This document shows positions 10,386 to 22,033 of a DNA stretch of 64,000 nucleotides, piece by piece. The notes beneath the pieces are model-generated. The model had not been told where the DNA came from and ran no database searches. It saw only the letters and a list, made by a program, of their open reading frames with translations. Source of the DNA: Blastobasis lacticolella. Taxonomy: Eukaryota > Arthropoda > Insecta > Lepidoptera > Blastobasidae. Each line of letters opens with the position of its first letter. The first letter of the stretch is position 1. The stretch is from contig LR990049.1 in NCBI GenBank assembly GCA_905147135.1, positions 17,811,428 to 17,875,427 on the forward strand, read 5' to 3'. The translations under genes and the position numbers were made by a program.

Positions 10386-11233
10386 GACATCAACTGTTAG
10401 TTATGGGAAACTCTAAAGTGATGACTTATCAAAAATCGTGTCGTTTATTGTAAAAGCGCTGGTCCTGTGTAGCGCCGGCATGCGGTAACGAATCGGCTTA
10501 CCATGTCGCTGCCTACCTGCCGTGATACTAGATGCAATTTACCACACACTCCCTCCCTACGGGCTCGGTAAAGACGTAGCGGAATTGACAATCTGGTACG
10601 AGATTGTTGTCGCGAAATGTAGGCGTAATACCTGTATTTAGCTTCAAAGTTTTTGATGGAATTAAAACACTTTTTTACACAAGATCCACTATTTTTTGAA
10701 GTAAACTTAATATGTTGAGACTGGTTTTGATCAGGGAATTTTCTAGGGAATCAGTCAAGATTTATTCAAAAGCTGTACAAAAAATGTTTTAATTCTATTA
10801 TACAATGGAGTTCCATCAAGAATGCACTATACAAACTGTTAACTACTTCAAAGTGATGTTTTCACTTGGATTTGGCTAGTTCTTACACAATTATAAGAAC
10901 GGAATGTGGTGCCAAAATTCAGATTCTCGGTCGTTGATACGTCAGTCGGTTTATCACTAGACATTTCCTTTGATATAATAAGAGAAATCCAAGGAGAAGT
11001 TAGGAGCGTCAGTAGCGTAATGGATACGGTCTCCCAAGCGAGGGGTACAGTTTGTCTGGTTTCGTCTGCGAAAATTGTTACTACTAAGAATGGATGGTCC
11101 GCGGGTTCTTCAAGGATCATGTAACGCGAGAAACCGCGGTAATAGTAAAACTATTAAACTTTTAACTCAGGTGGGTAAAGGAAGGTAAAATTACAACTTT
11201 AAAAAAATATGATTCTCGGACCCACAAAGTTTA
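10386..11233. other. intergenic; overlapping frames at 10848-11124
   Basis: 10848-11120 is open on the minus strand for 90 codons and 10906-11124 on the plus strand for 72. Neither product shows a domain, and being open both ways argues against coding. Nothing else recognised. Confidence 0.35.
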
Positions 11234-11503
11234 TATCATCTTCATCTTCACAGCCCACAATAGTCCACTGCAGGACTCAGGGCCTCTCCCGCGAAAGGGC
11301 AGGTTATTGCCATAACCTCCACGCTTGGTAGGCGGGTTGGAGATCGCAGTTTTGTAAATATAACAATGGAGATCGCTGCTGCCCATTTTTCAGTCTACGG
11401 AGACTCTAGTCTTTTACCTCGAAAACATTAGTCGCCTTGTACGACACCCACGAGTGTAAGTGGTTGGTGCTATTCTACTCTGCCGGACACCACACGGCCA
11501 GTT
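11234..11503 (-). repeat. REP-B, near full length
   Basis: Starts with the CATCTTCATCTTCACAGCCC tail side and ends at 'GACACCACACGGCC', the reverse complement of the family start 'GGCCGTGTGGTGTCCGGCAG'. About 270 bp. See 40507-40768 for the copy that defines its ends. Confidence 0.8.
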
Positions 11504-11830
11504 TATATAAAAGAGCCTAAATCACTGCTAGAGAGAGAGTAGCGCACCCCGTCCCTACGGGGTGTCGCATCCGATGAAACCTGGAAAGCCTTTCCGGCTA
11601 CAGGGGCTCCCAGGGGGTGTTTAGCACGTATGCGTACCAGTGCATAACCAGTCTGGCCGGCTGGTACCCATGAGAGTGCACGTCCCTCCCAACCGCTACC
11701 GGAGGGTGCCCATTTCCTTTGCGTTGGGCGCAAAAAAATAAGTTAGAGAGAACTACAGGGCCCCTATTTTTAAAACCGTTCGCAAACACACGAGTGGTTG
11801 CGCGCGCTACCTATCCCTTCCAGACTCGTC
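11504..11830. other. GC-rich segment with perfect hairpin
   Basis: 11545-11564 is CACCCCGT, a 4-nt loop, then ACGGGGTG: a perfect 8-bp stem. The surroundings are GC-rich and open on the minus strand (11503-11733), with no recognisable domain. It may be the untranslated region of a retroelement; I cannot say which. Confidence 0.4.
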
Positions 11831-14800
11831 CTTAGTGACTAGAGATAAAAACGACAAGAATTAGAAGCATCTATCTTCTTCATACTCGTTTTAAATTGCT
11901 AAAGGTAGAAAAGACAGGCATTAGAATAGAGCGATAGGTTGATGCGAGCGGTTAGTACGCCTATGTCGGCAGGGTTAGACATGGGAGATGTTTACAGAAT
12001 GCAATCGCAAGTAGGCCTAGTATGGCACTTATCTGGGGATTTCCAAGTCCGACGACCGTCGAGAATTCTCTCACAATTCCAGGAAATATCGCACAATGTG
12101 GATCCCCGTATTTGTGCTGGCTGGCCAGCCTGTTGATTTGTCGATTGTGTGTTCCCTCTTCACCTTGCAGGATGTTAGCTTTTCAGCCCGTGGGATGTAC
12201 CCGATAAATCCAGGAACAAATTACAAACACAAATTGAAAATTAATTTTAGCGGGAACAATTGGTATATATTTGACGGTGTGATAAAAATACGAACTACAG
12301 ATACGTCCTAATTAATTAAGGTTAAAATGGTATCGCCGTCTCCCAGTTCCGTATGCTGAGTTACGTTACGTAGAATTTTAATCCACGAAGAAATGAAAAA
12401 AAGCAATTGAGAGTTATTGAATTTCTTTAGAAATTCAATCACACTCAAAACTCTCCGACCCGATGCATTCGATAAGCTGCAAGAAAACGCAGTAGTGTAG
12501 AAATGTCAGATCCCGTTACGAGCATCAAATGAAAGGTGAAAAGGTATATTCTTTACGGAAATGAACAACGTTCGCATAAAATGCAATCGCTTTGACAACT
12601 TTAACGACAATCCAATCATGGAGTTCATACAACCACATATAAGTTATGGAAAGTAGGTTACATCCGCAAAACGACAAGCGCTCTGCACCCTAAACAAGAT
12701 TTAGGGTAGTGGGAAATTTTTCTTGTTACTTCAGGAGGGGAAGTGTGACCTAGTGGAGTTATTTCCTATTGGGTAACAGTGTTCTCTATCAGGGTATGCT
12801 GAACAAACAAAAAGGGTTGACGAAAAGAGAACTTAGCTTAGGTATTTATAGTTGTCAGTAGTCTAAATGATTTAGAGTTAATAGTCAATAATTATATTTA
12901 GAAAATATTGGACGACAGTGTTTTTGGTGAGGGGCTAGTAACATTTCAGTAGATACAGTTAAGAGCAAAAGTAACTTGTTTCTTAGATAAACGACGTCAT
13001 TTTATAAACTGGTAAAGATAGCTTCATGGAACAAAAAGTACTTATATTAAAAAGAGTTTGATTTTACCCATTAAAACATTTTTTCTTTGATTAAATACAC
13101 TTTAACGTTCGTTTGATTTTGTAGAGCTATCGTGAGTTGTTTAGGATATGATCGTCGTTTATGTAAGTGACTAATTATTTTTCTCATGTCTAGTAAAGTA
13201 AAATTTGGTTAAAATGAAAGAGAAATGTGTGTGATTTCATTTTGCTAGCGATCTCCTGATATGGGTTGTAAAGCAGAACATTTGGCTCTATAATAATATT
13301 TTCATGGCAGAAACCTAGGAACATAATGAAGGCTTTAGTGGCAATTAATGTCGACATAACTAGCACGTAAACACATTGTAATAAATTTCCCTGTATTATA
13401 GCAAGATATCCGTACAGAGGGTGTAAAATAAAGGACAGACCACACCTTCGCAATCGCGATATTTTAATGACAAACTAGAATCGGTTACAATTCTGAAATC
13501 ACAAATAGCAATTATGGGAGCTCGTCCGTGATTTTGTCGGCGGTTCTCATGCGAAAGATGAGATAATGAAATTATAGAGAAACCGCTTCGCAAAATAAAC
13601 AAGCCACTGACTTACTCGCGAATTTGCAGTTTGACATTTCATAATAGTAATCGTTGGAATTCAAAATCAAGCTGACGGTCCGGTATGTATGTAGTGTTGG
13701 AATTGTTAAGGACCCTGGCACACAGACAGCGGATGTGTTGGGGGAGTGTTAAGGCATCCATTGCGCATCCATGAGCGGGACTTGAACGTGGGCGTCCTCT
13801 CCGGGCGTTACATTGCTGACCTTTCAAGTATTCTACTAGATAACAAACCAGCAATGGATTAGAATCCGCGGGTCCCGTCACCGGGTTCCCGCTCAACATA
13901 AAGAACGCCTATAGCAATCCGTATAACGTGTCTATGTAACCTGTCACATAGTAGGTGCAATGCAGGAGCGGAATTATATCTAACAGGCCGATACTGCACC
14001 GCTGCGTCCCCAGTATGTATGGCAGGCTCAGAAGACTATTGCTCCGTTATACCGCACCCCGATAGCTGTAGCGCGTAATCGCCTCTGTGTGACCTGTTCT
14101 TTAAACGTGGCTATAAACTTAAAGGGTATTGTGCTACTCGTATTTATGAAGGACTTTTATTATGGGGTATTACATTAAATTAAGAAAATATCGTCTCATC
14201 ATATACCTGCCTATATTCTGGTTAAGTGAGAGAGCAATTAACTTTGAAATACGACTCTTGCCATTACTCTGTTTGTGGTAATATGTCTCCTGAATCATAT
14301 CTAGAGACATCGGTGACATAGATGTTACCCATAACGATTAAGTCTAGGTCCACGTCATACTCCATATCCATACTGTAGAATAGAATACGCTTAGTATTTT
14401 GTGAATTTCATCAAATTATAAAGATATGTTTAAGTGGATGTACGTTTGTGCTTCATAACATTGTTGGCGCTCACGTAACCAAGTATCTAAAAAGTTCGGA
14501 AAATACAAGCAGAAGGTATTTGTTGTAAGCAGTTTTCCATCTGTGTTTTGTGTGTTATCACTTAACTATGCGCAAGTGTGTTTGCCTCTCGAAGAGTGCT
14601 CCGTGTGTTTATGGAGTAATGTTACAATTGAATTACAGATGGGTGAAAAATGCACGTCGTCATCGATGTTAATAAATAAAAAATAGATTTGAACTTTTTA
14701 GAAGTACTGTATAATTTAATAATTAATTTCATTTTTGTAGTCTTCAGTCAGTTTTGTAGAATCTCTATTTAATAGTTGTGCAAAGTTATTCACATCGTAA

Positions 14801-15094
14801 TATCCGATTAAGATCTTGTACATTTCTATTAGCTGCCTTCACTTGTCTAGCGTGCTTAGTTTCAGGCTCTCTGTTCTTTGTTTTCTTTCAATTTTAGTGA
14901 AACTGGAATTTCGCTCGAAACTTTGTTAGCTTGATTTTGGTTGTTGCTCTTGTGCTTGTTATTTCTTGGCTTCGTTTCTCAGTATCAACAGAGGATCCTA
15001 CAAAAGTAGCGAAAATTTATGAAAATACTGTTTGTTAGTATTTTACGCGAAAGCCGATCATTATAATCTACTACTTACTAGACTGGTTAGTCTA
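11831..15094. other. 3.2 kb with no recognised gene or repeat
   Basis: Mostly AT-rich. 12416-12439 is a perfect hairpin (11-bp stem ATTGAATTTCT, 2-nt loop). 13640-14110 is more GC-rich and contains a 86-codon minus frame (13639-13899) without motifs. 12022-12311 has short overlapping plus frames without motifs. I find no copy of any of the window's repeat families here, which makes it the longest unexplained stretch. Confidence 0.4.
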
Positions 15095-15185
15095 AGTAGG
15101 CTGTTGCTAGGCAGGCATGCTCCATCTTCGGCATTATCACTCACCACCAGGTAAGACGCCGGTCAAATGCCTGGTTAGTTTAAAA
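15095..15185 (-). repeat. REP-G fragment
   Basis: 'TCACTCACCACCAGGTAAGA' and 'CGGTCAAATGCCTGGTTAG' match the reverse complement of REP-G; the same layout is at 59080-59185. Confidence 0.5.
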
Positions 15186-15289
15186 AAAGCACTGTAGCGA
15201 AGCCGCATGCGAAAGTTAAAACAAGTTCTTAAATTGAAATAATTTTTTCATGACAAGCGTTATAACGCGTTCTGCGATCTAACGATCAG

Positions 15290-15380
15290 TAAGAGTACTT
15301 GCCAAGACTAATTAAATGAGTTTGCTTTATTTTATTCAATTGTGCCTATCACTACCTTCCGTCTTCATCATAAGATCGTA
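15290..15380 (+). repeat. REP-I fragment
   Basis: 'AGTAAGAGTACTTGCCAAGA', 'CTAATTAAATGAG' and 'CTACCTTCCGTCTTCATCAT' match 55420-55620 and 59735-59850. Confidence 0.5.
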
Positions 15381-15425
15381 TCGCTTGTCATCTTAGCGTT
15401 CGCGACATTTCGCGGTATGTTCTAG

Positions 15426-15543
15426 TGCGCGAGGGCCCGGGGTCCGCCTTGACCGTGATCCCGGATTTGGTAGACCAGGTAATTACAGTTAAGCGACTGC
15501 CAACTCTTTCGTGACCCTGTAACCAGGGAAACCTCAACAAATT
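15426..15543 (-). repeat. SINE-A fragment
   Basis: Keeps 'GAGGGCCCGGGGTCCGCC' through 'CCAGGGAAACCTCAACAA' and lacks the tRNA-like head, so it is a 5'-truncated minus-strand copy. Confidence 0.7.
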
Positions 15544-15783
15544 GGAATAAGATTAGTTCACTGATTTCATAATATTGCATTGGCACCTAGCTTTATTTCA
15601 TATTTCATACAAATTCAAATAAATCGAAAGGTATGTCGCGTGTATAAATGTAGTATGAGGGGACAGGTGAAGTTAACGAGGAGGTGGTGAACAAAAAGGT
15701 ATGATTAAGCTTCTGGTAAAACTATTGTTTTTAATCCGAAGTTTTCAGGCCCAATGATACGAGTCCCAAGTCATTTTCAATCT

Positions 15784-15923
15784 AAATGGATTAAAACTGT
15801 GTTAAAACTGCATTCCAAGTCTGCATTTTAGTTTTTACTGCTTCTGTAAAATTAAATGGATTAAAACTGTGTTAAAACTGCATTCCAAGTCTGCATTTTA
15901 GTTTTTACAGCTTCTGTAAAATT
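15784..15923 (+). repeat. 70-bp tandem duplication
   Basis: Two head-to-tail copies of a 70-bp unit (15784-15853 and 15854-15923). By eye the only differences are a T/A change near the end and one base at the second junction. Near identity indicates a recent event. Confidence 0.85.
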
Positions 15924-16160
15924 AAATTTCATGTAATCATACCGTTTTGTACGCCAGTTCCGCAAATAAAAGCTTGCAATAAATTGGTACGGAAAAAAAT
16001 TATCTTACAACAACTTTTCTTATGTTATAGTTGTACGTATAAACAATTTTAGAATGTTTAACATTGCGTAAATCAAATATTATTAAAATAAAAGTCAGTG
16101 TGTTCATACTTTTCTGAAACTACGAGCTTTCCCTTTTGCGAGTAAAACCGCACCCGAAGA
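15924..16160. other. AT-rich spacer
   Basis: Nothing recognised. Confidence 0.3.
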
Positions 16161-16198
16161 ATTGTTATATAATGACTTTAATGTCATTATATAACAAT
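16161..16198. repeat. perfect 16-bp-stem hairpin
   Basis: ATTGTTATATAATGAC (16161-16176), a 6-nt loop, then the exact reverse complement (16183-16198). It ends four bases before a SINE-A 3' end. It may be the tip of a DNA transposon, a microRNA-like stem or a snap-back product. Confidence 0.85.
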
Positions 16199-16202
16199 GT
16201 GA

Positions 16203-16710
16203 GGCGTTAATGTCCCGGTTGAGCTTTTGCGTGCGAAGGTTCGAAGTCCGCCTTGAAAATGATCCAGGATTTTGCAGATCAGTTAAAAACAGTGGAGCGA
16301 CGGCAACCTGACCTCCGTGACCCTGTTAACGACAAACCTTTTAAGAGAGGTAGGGCATAGCGGGGTATCCCGTTCGAATTGGAGCCGCCCGACTGGGGAA
16401 GTACCTCCACCTTACAGAATACCGCAGCTAAACAATACTCTTTTAAATAGTTAGTAGTGTTTCTGCCGGTAAGTAAGGTTTCCAGAGCTCCATGGGGTGG
16501 GAATTTGGGGAAGCGTGGCTTTGGCAGTGGAGGTATATTTGCCTTTTTGCTGCCAGAGTAACGTGTTATAGAGGTGGGTAACGCATTGGCGATAGTCTCG
16601 GTGTTGCTAATGTCTATAGGCAGTGGTGACCACTTTCCATCAGGTGGCCCGCTTGCCTGTTTGCCTATCGTACGACATAAAAAAAAAACCTGACCAGATT
16701 GGACCATGGA
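16203..16710 (-). repeat. SINE-A interrupted by REP-C
   Basis: SINE-A body at 16203-16330 stops after 'CCCTGTTAACGACAAACC' and resumes at about 16685 with 'AACCTGACCAGATTGGACC'. The roughly 355 bp between is a plus-strand REP-C copy. AAACCT occurs at both junctions, compatible with a short target-site duplication. The SINE then stops without its head. Confidence 0.75.
16332..16686 (+). mobile_element. REP-C, longest copy, poly(A)-tailed
   Basis: Runs from 'AAGAGAGGTAGGGCATAGCG' to 'CCACTTTCCATCAGGTGGCC', 'GCTTGCCTGTTTGCC' and a final A9 run. The A tail at one fixed end, with polymorphic 5' truncation in other copies (1336, 17480, 21010, 61850 on plus; 18880, 35930 on minus), is the behaviour of a retroelement. 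The minus frame 16279-16707 crosses the SINE boundary and is not a gene. Confidence 0.7.
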
Positions 16711-17479
16711 CTCAACAAAAAACCACTTTCAGTGTGTCTATGCACCACAGGAGGTTTTCTTAGCAACATTGGCAAACAGTTGCCAACTTCTGCAAAAAAA
16801 TGATGACGCAGAATGTGGCTGCTGAGCGAATCAAAGAAGAGGATCCTCACGCTGATGTAATTAGACGTAGACGTACAGGGCCAAGGAGAAAGTGATATCA
16901 CCTTCTAACCCTTTCCTAGTGGAACCAGCGAGGAAGTTACGGTCCCTTTCCATGCATTGCACCGTTTCCTGTAAGCGTTGACTGACCCAGCACTGCTTGG
17001 GCATTCGATGGAACACCACAGCGCAAACTATCCATTAGGTCTTGTGGTGTTCCGATAAAAATCGGCTGTGGATACACATACAGAGGGAATTTAGTGGGTA
17101 GGGTAAAATTTAATGCTACTCACAATATGTCCACGTCATTCCCCCGGATGAAGTGGTATCTTTCGAAGCCTCCCATCTTAAAAAAAAATAATTCTCGCAA
17201 AAGAACTAACTCCATTTAAGGCTGTCTTAATCAGGTCGTAAGGCTTCACAGCCACAGTTTCATCGCTTTTTTACGACTTTGAACCCTTTAATTGCGACCG
17301 TGATCGCTCGATAATCGTATTTTTTATTTCCTTGACCATTTCTTTTATGACGGTTTATTGCGTTGCGTTTTTAATGATTTTGTTGTAGTGTTAAGTTTAG
17401 ATATAATATATTATATTCTATACAACTGGGCTAAAGCATGCGATTATTTTCTACAGCCTAAACTACACCATTGCTCTAA
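16711..17479. other. nothing recognised
   Basis: No repeat match; short frames 16665-16901 and 17358-17582 show no motif. Confidence 0.35.
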
Positions 17480-17550
17480 GCGCAGCCACTTTCCATCAGG
17501 TAGTTCGCTAGCCTGTTTGCATACCATACCTTTTAATAAAAAATGTCTAA
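17480..17550 (+). repeat. REP-C 3' fragment
   Basis: 'CCACTTTCCATCAGGTAG', 'GCTAGCCTGTTTGC' and an A-rich end. Confidence 0.6.
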
Positions 17551-17659
17551 CCGCAAGGAAACTCTGGACCTCCTGCGACTGATATGATGATGACGTTGAT
17601 GATGTTGGAAAGAAACTATTGTTGTTTTTATTTAGTTACACCAACATCACTAGTTTTAT

Positions 17660-17850
17660 ATGCCCGACGGGTTCAACCAGTCTTAGTTGGTCCCCAGCGG
17701 AATATCTTGGTCGACCTCGCTTCGCTAACGATGTCGGGAAACATATTAAACACCGTGGCGAGCTCGTTGCGATCCTAAAGTTAGATTAGTCTCAAAGTGC
17801 GAAACGGTCACCCATCTAATTCCCGAACTCTACGTGCGACTTAGGTTATC
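17660..17850 (+). repeat. REP-F copy
   Basis: 'GGTTCAACCAGTCTTAG', 'CCCCAGCGGAATATCTTGG' and 'GAAACGGTCACCCATCTAAT' align with 3972-4160. Confidence 0.6.
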
Positions 17851-18879
17851 GTACTCCAAATACGTTGCCATCAGATGCGCAGTTTTACCAGCGAGCTAAT
17901 TCGAGCTAGGGCCAACCAAGCTTCGCACAAAATTAAAATAATATCCATGCATTTCTTGGATCCAAAAATCATAAATATCCTTCGATACCAAGGAATTTTC
18001 CGAGAAAAAAATATTCCAAGGCGATTGTGCCCAAATATTGTCACACCGCGGCTCCCCATACCAATTTAAATAGAATGATCCGGCACGATCCTTCCGCATC
18101 AGTTGGCGCATCATTTTTCATTGATATCCAAGAGCGCGTCTGGGCTACAGCTCCATAAATCTTTTCTTTGATTGACTGACTATGACGTGATAGGTTGCGA
18201 TCACGGAAAATGATTTATTATTACAATATGTCCAAATTGATGCTAGTCTAGGTTTGAAACGTCTGGATAACATCAGCTCGCCGGGGTCGGGTGGGATAAT
18301 AGATGACCGATTGCATGGGCAGTAAAATGACCTATGTGAGACCCCGGGCATAAAATCATCGGCAGCGTGCTTAAAAACTGATACCAAAAGTTAAGCAACG
18401 TCGTCGATACCGGTAACTGGATGGGTGTCTATTTCGTAGTTTTTATCCTAAAATGAACTTTAGCGCGTCAATGAGCTTGCCACTCGTAGGTGTAGCTACT
18501 ATTGGCGAAGCGAGCTTGAAGAAGGTCATCCGCCGAGGATCCTGACTTTGGTTGAACAGTCTTGGGAGCCGATTGGCACCCCCATAACGTGGTTTGGGAG
18601 TGGAAATTGTTCCTGTAACTACTACTAGTTACAACCACTTATAAAACTAATTTTTACTTTAACATTATAAATGCGATCAGATCGATTCAATCCTAACTTT
18701 AACATTATAAATGCGAAAGTAACTCTGTCTATTTGTATCTGATCTGTAATCTGTATCTGATACATTTTCACGGATGAACCGAACGTGGTCCATACGACAA
18801 AGCTAGTAGGTACAATGTAGAACAATTATCATCAAACAATCCATATCAGTTTGAGAGTACCCCAATATAAAGTACGTGT
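17851..18879. other. unassigned; short HEL-E-like pieces at 18650-18810
   Basis: 17871-18114 has overlapping frames on both strands without motifs. 18650-18720 has 'ACATTATAAATGCGA' twice, followed by 'AAAGTAACTCTGTCTATTTG', as in the Helitron-like family (see 38451-38670). 18140-18600 holds nothing I can name. Confidence 0.4.
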
Positions 18880-19020
18880 TATTTTTTTTTTGCCATTTGG
18901 TAGGCAAACAGGATAGCGGGCCACCTGATGAAAAGTGGTCACCACTGACTATAGACAGACTGCAAAGTCGGATGGCTCCAATTCGAACGGGATACCCCGC
19001 TATGCCCTACCTATCTTAAA
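18880..19020 (-). repeat. REP-C fragment
   Basis: Begins with a T10 run, then 'GGCAAACAGGATAGCGGGCC' and 'CACCTGATGAAAAGTGGTCA'; ends with 'ATACCCCGCTATGCCCTACC', matching the reverse complement of 16332-16380. A minus-strand copy with the middle deleted. Confidence 0.7.
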
Positions 19021-19202
19021 TATGTGTTATCCCTATTACAAAAAAAACTCAGGGTAGGTATATCTCTTCCTTGGTCGGAATATCGTAGGATGCCTATAAA
19101 ACATTGCATATTACGATAACGAGTGTAAAAATAATTTGGGTTTTGTGTTATTTCTCCTAGAAAAGGGTCTCGAATATAGTTGTTATATTAAATGTTATAG
19201 AC

Positions 19203-19567
19203 TAAGAGAGTCGGTAGCTTAATGGTTAATGGGTCCGAGTCGTAAGCGAGAGACGTACTGGGTTCGAACCCCAGTCAAGAGCCGCCATGTACAAATTACT
19301 CTTGTCTGAGTTACGTACATTAGTTGAACACTAACTGATGCTCTTACGGTGAGGGAAAACATCGCAATGAAACCTGCAAATTCAGGTAACTGAAAGTATG
19401 ACCATGATCCAAATATGGTCAATTTCCCCTGTTAACAGGCACGGAGGTCAGACGGCAGTCGCTCCATTGTAATTAGCTTATCAACCAAATCGTGGATCAT
19501 GGTGAAGGGACCTCGAGCCATTGCGCGTGAGGGCACAACCGGGACATTAACGCCGAGATGATTATTG
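19203..19567 (+). mobile_element. SINE-A, full length, plus strand
   Basis: The best copy in sense orientation. The head at 19203-19285 is tRNA-like: 'GTCGGTAGCTTAATGG' around the A box, and B box GGTTCGAACC at 19261-19270. Then 'TACATTAGTTGAACAC', 'GCTCTTACGGTGAGGG', 'CCCCTGTTAACAGGCACGG', and 'GGGACATTAACGCCGAGATG' followed by a GATTATTG-type tail. Expected to be transcribed by RNA polymerase III from the internal boxes and moved in trans by a LINE. The frames 19219-19422 and 19432-19632 (minus) are shadows. Confidence 0.85.
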
Positions 19568-19960
19568 TTACTATTAATAAGTAGTACATCCAGCAAATAC
19601 CTACTTACTATTAATTTAAGCCAGTGAACCAATCCAATACAATAAGATTGATCGAAGGCAAAAGACTAAAGTATGCATGAGATTGCGTTTTGATTCTGCT
19701 TCCTCTGGGAATTGGGATCTCCGATAAAAAGCGTCCAATTCCTGTAGTTGGATTATTTGGGTTTTGTTTTACAAACTTGCTGAGGAATGAAGTAATGAGC
19801 ATATATTACCATAATATAAGCTTTTATGCAGAATAGAACGGAGCCGTCCTTCTCTTGAACTACCTATAGATTTTTGCGGTAAATAAGAGCGGAAAATAGG
19901 ATGCTTACTTCGCCAGAAAAAACAATTTTTACACAGAGAGATTTTTATGTAAAAACATAT
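19568..19960. other. nothing recognised
   Basis: A 63-codon minus frame (19611-19802) shows no motif. Confidence 0.3.
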
Positions 19961-20110
19961 TATTTATTTATTTATTTATTGGAGTACCAACAGCTATATA
20001 GAACATAATAAGTAATATATTAGAACCAATAAGCCAATTACAGGTCCTCGCTAGTAGCAACAAAATAAAATAAAAAAGGACTGACAAAGGGTGACTTTAA
20101 AATAATTCTT
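19961..20110 (-). repeat. LINE 3' end
   Basis: TTATTTATTTATTTATTTATTGG followed by 'AGTACCAACAGCTATATAG', resembling the minus-strand LINE 3' end at 59851-60130. No coding part. Confidence 0.45.
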
Positions 20111-20344
20111 GATACCAATTGGTGTGCATGTGTTCGTTGATAACCAATGGCTTTAACTAAGATACTAACTGAAATTGCGGAAAAAGATCAGCTGTTTCAT
20201 ATATTTTGACATAATTTGTTTTCAATTTTGTATGAAACTGTTATGTATTTGTTTTAACAATTTCAGAGTCGGTGCCATAGTAAAAGTTGTTTGTTACAAC
20301 GATCTCATGTATACCCCTAATTAATCTAAAGTTACCCTGTGGTT

Positions 20345-20486
20345 GCCTTGGCGTTAATGACCTGGTTCTGCTATCCCGCGCGAAGGCCTGGGGTCTGCAT
20401 TAACCATGATCCAGGATTTGGCAGAGCTACTGCCTTCTGACCTCCGTGGCCCTGTTAACAGGGGGACCTGACCAGATTGGATGGAA
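20345..20486 (-). repeat. SINE-A fragment
   Basis: 'TTGGCGTTAATGACCTGG' to 'CAGGGGGACCTGACCAGATT', head missing. Confidence 0.7.
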
Positions 20487-20615
20487 CCACGACTAAACTA
20501 CCTTTCAAATAAGAAAACCGCATCAAAATCGGCCGAGGCGTTCGGTAGTTCCATGCCACAGTGAGACACACGTCAAACTTTTAACACTCCTCTTTTTCGT
20601 CGGAGGTTGAAAAGA
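20487..20615 (+). repeat. REP-J fragment
   Basis: 'CTACCTTTCAAATAAGAAAA', 'CGTCAAACTTTTAACACTCC' and 'TCGGAGGTTGAAAA'. Related to 33330-33425 and 57370-57570. Confidence 0.5.
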
Positions 20616-20644
20616 GCTGGTACAATGAGAAATAATATAAGAGA

Positions 20645-20930
20645 TTTTCTGTTTATTTATTTAGTTTTTGCACAGTTTTACAGCATATAACTTATAATAC
20701 AAAAAGGTTACATTATTCAGTTGTAATGCCAATTACAAAACTGCAATTTATAATTTTGGTAATAAATAGAGCCAGTACACCATATAAAAGAGAAATAGAA
20801 AAAAAAACAACAATCAAAATTAAAACTAAAACTAAAAATATAAACTTCTCTCTCTAAAATATAATATAAGATTCTCTCTCTGTATGTGTGTGTGTGTGCG
20901 TGTGTTTGTGTATGTGTCTGTTGCACCATA
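20645..20930. repeat. LINE-like tail and TG microsatellite
   Basis: 20650-20760 starts TTTATTTATTTAG and 'TTTTTGCACAG', like a minus-strand LINE end. 20870-20925 is a CT run followed by a (TG)n microsatellite; the frames across it are low-complexity artefacts. Confidence 0.5.
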
Positions 20931-22029
20931 ACATGGAGTTCTTCAAAACACATGTCCATAGGTACCTCAAACGCCGGCACCGGATCCGCTCTCCTCAACG
21001 TTGCAGATGTCCTGGACGACGGTGGCCGCTTTCCATCGGGTGGACCGTCCACCCGTGTGCCTCTAGGCAATAAAAAAACCCAAAACATTTCATTGCTTAT
21101 GTCTACAGGCGGTGAAGTACCAGCTTCGGCATGGATCCCTGCTCAAAACCCAGCGAGTATAAGCAGTAAATTATGTCTTCGAACCGTCTCTATCTGCTGG
21201 GGCATTCATAGATCGTAAAACGCCTTTACGACTCATCCTTTGTGTAGTAAACTGGAGTTAGATATAAAATTCTTGCACAGCGTTTTGGTTGGGCTCGAGA
21301 CAGCGCCTGGCTCTCATCTGCAACGTGATTGCCGTTTCAATCCGGATGTGTATGTGGTGAGGTCGTATACACTTCCGATGTTTCTTTCTTATTCCATATT
21401 CAAATCATTCACGGCAAAAAATCATCCTTTTGAAATGCTCCATTAGGGATTACGGTCTTCTACAGTACAGGGTAACCTAGTTTATTAGGCAGAAAATCAA
21501 TTTGTTGCTAATACATTTGTAGTGCCTGAATTGTTTCGTACATACATAGTAATTAAGATCTTTATTTCCATTTATTGTACTGTTATGTGTGTTGTACTAC
21601 TTGACTAATAAATATCATTTATTATTTCAAGATCAAAGTTTATATTGCATTCAATTTCAGGTGTTCAGCGACGAAAGGCACAGCCACACATATTCTTTGT
21701 TCCCGTAAGCACGTTAGCATAGCACACTCCTGTGACAATTCCCAATAGGTCACACTATTTTGTACAGACAGACATGTACCTAAATGAAAAAATTATGCAT
21801 TATTAACCTAGAACTTTTTCTTTTTGATATTTTTATGCCAAATTACCTATGTTTTTGGTATAATTATTACGAGGTACGATACTAATTCTTTGGCCAGCCG
21901 GTCATTAGATGCATCGACCAGGCGTTTGGCCTATCTCTTATAAAGGGTAGGTATGTACGGTCCTCACGGCCCAAAGGTTTCCACGCCAAACGCCGCAAAT
22001 ATAGAATCCCTACTCAGACAAATATACCG
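20931..22029. other. intergenic; REP-C 3' fragment at 21010-21080
   Basis: 'CCGCTTTCCATCGGGTGGACC' spread over 21024-21046 and a following A7 run mark a truncated plus-strand REP-C. The frames 20886-21218 and 21240-21446 include it and show no domain. The remainder is unrecognised. Confidence 0.45.
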
Positions 22030-22033
22030 CTAC

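Noticed and set aside
10848..11124. overlapping 90- and 72-codon frames on opposite strands
   Set aside because: Open both ways, no domain, no splice or start support.
16279..16707. 142-codon minus-strand frame
   Set aside because: It spans the SINE-A/REP-C boundary, and its length comes from two repeats joined by insertion.
19203..19290. possible tRNA genes (also the heads of other SINE-A and SINE-D copies)
   Set aside because: A and B boxes are present but the cloverleaf is degenerate and each is attached to a SINE body.
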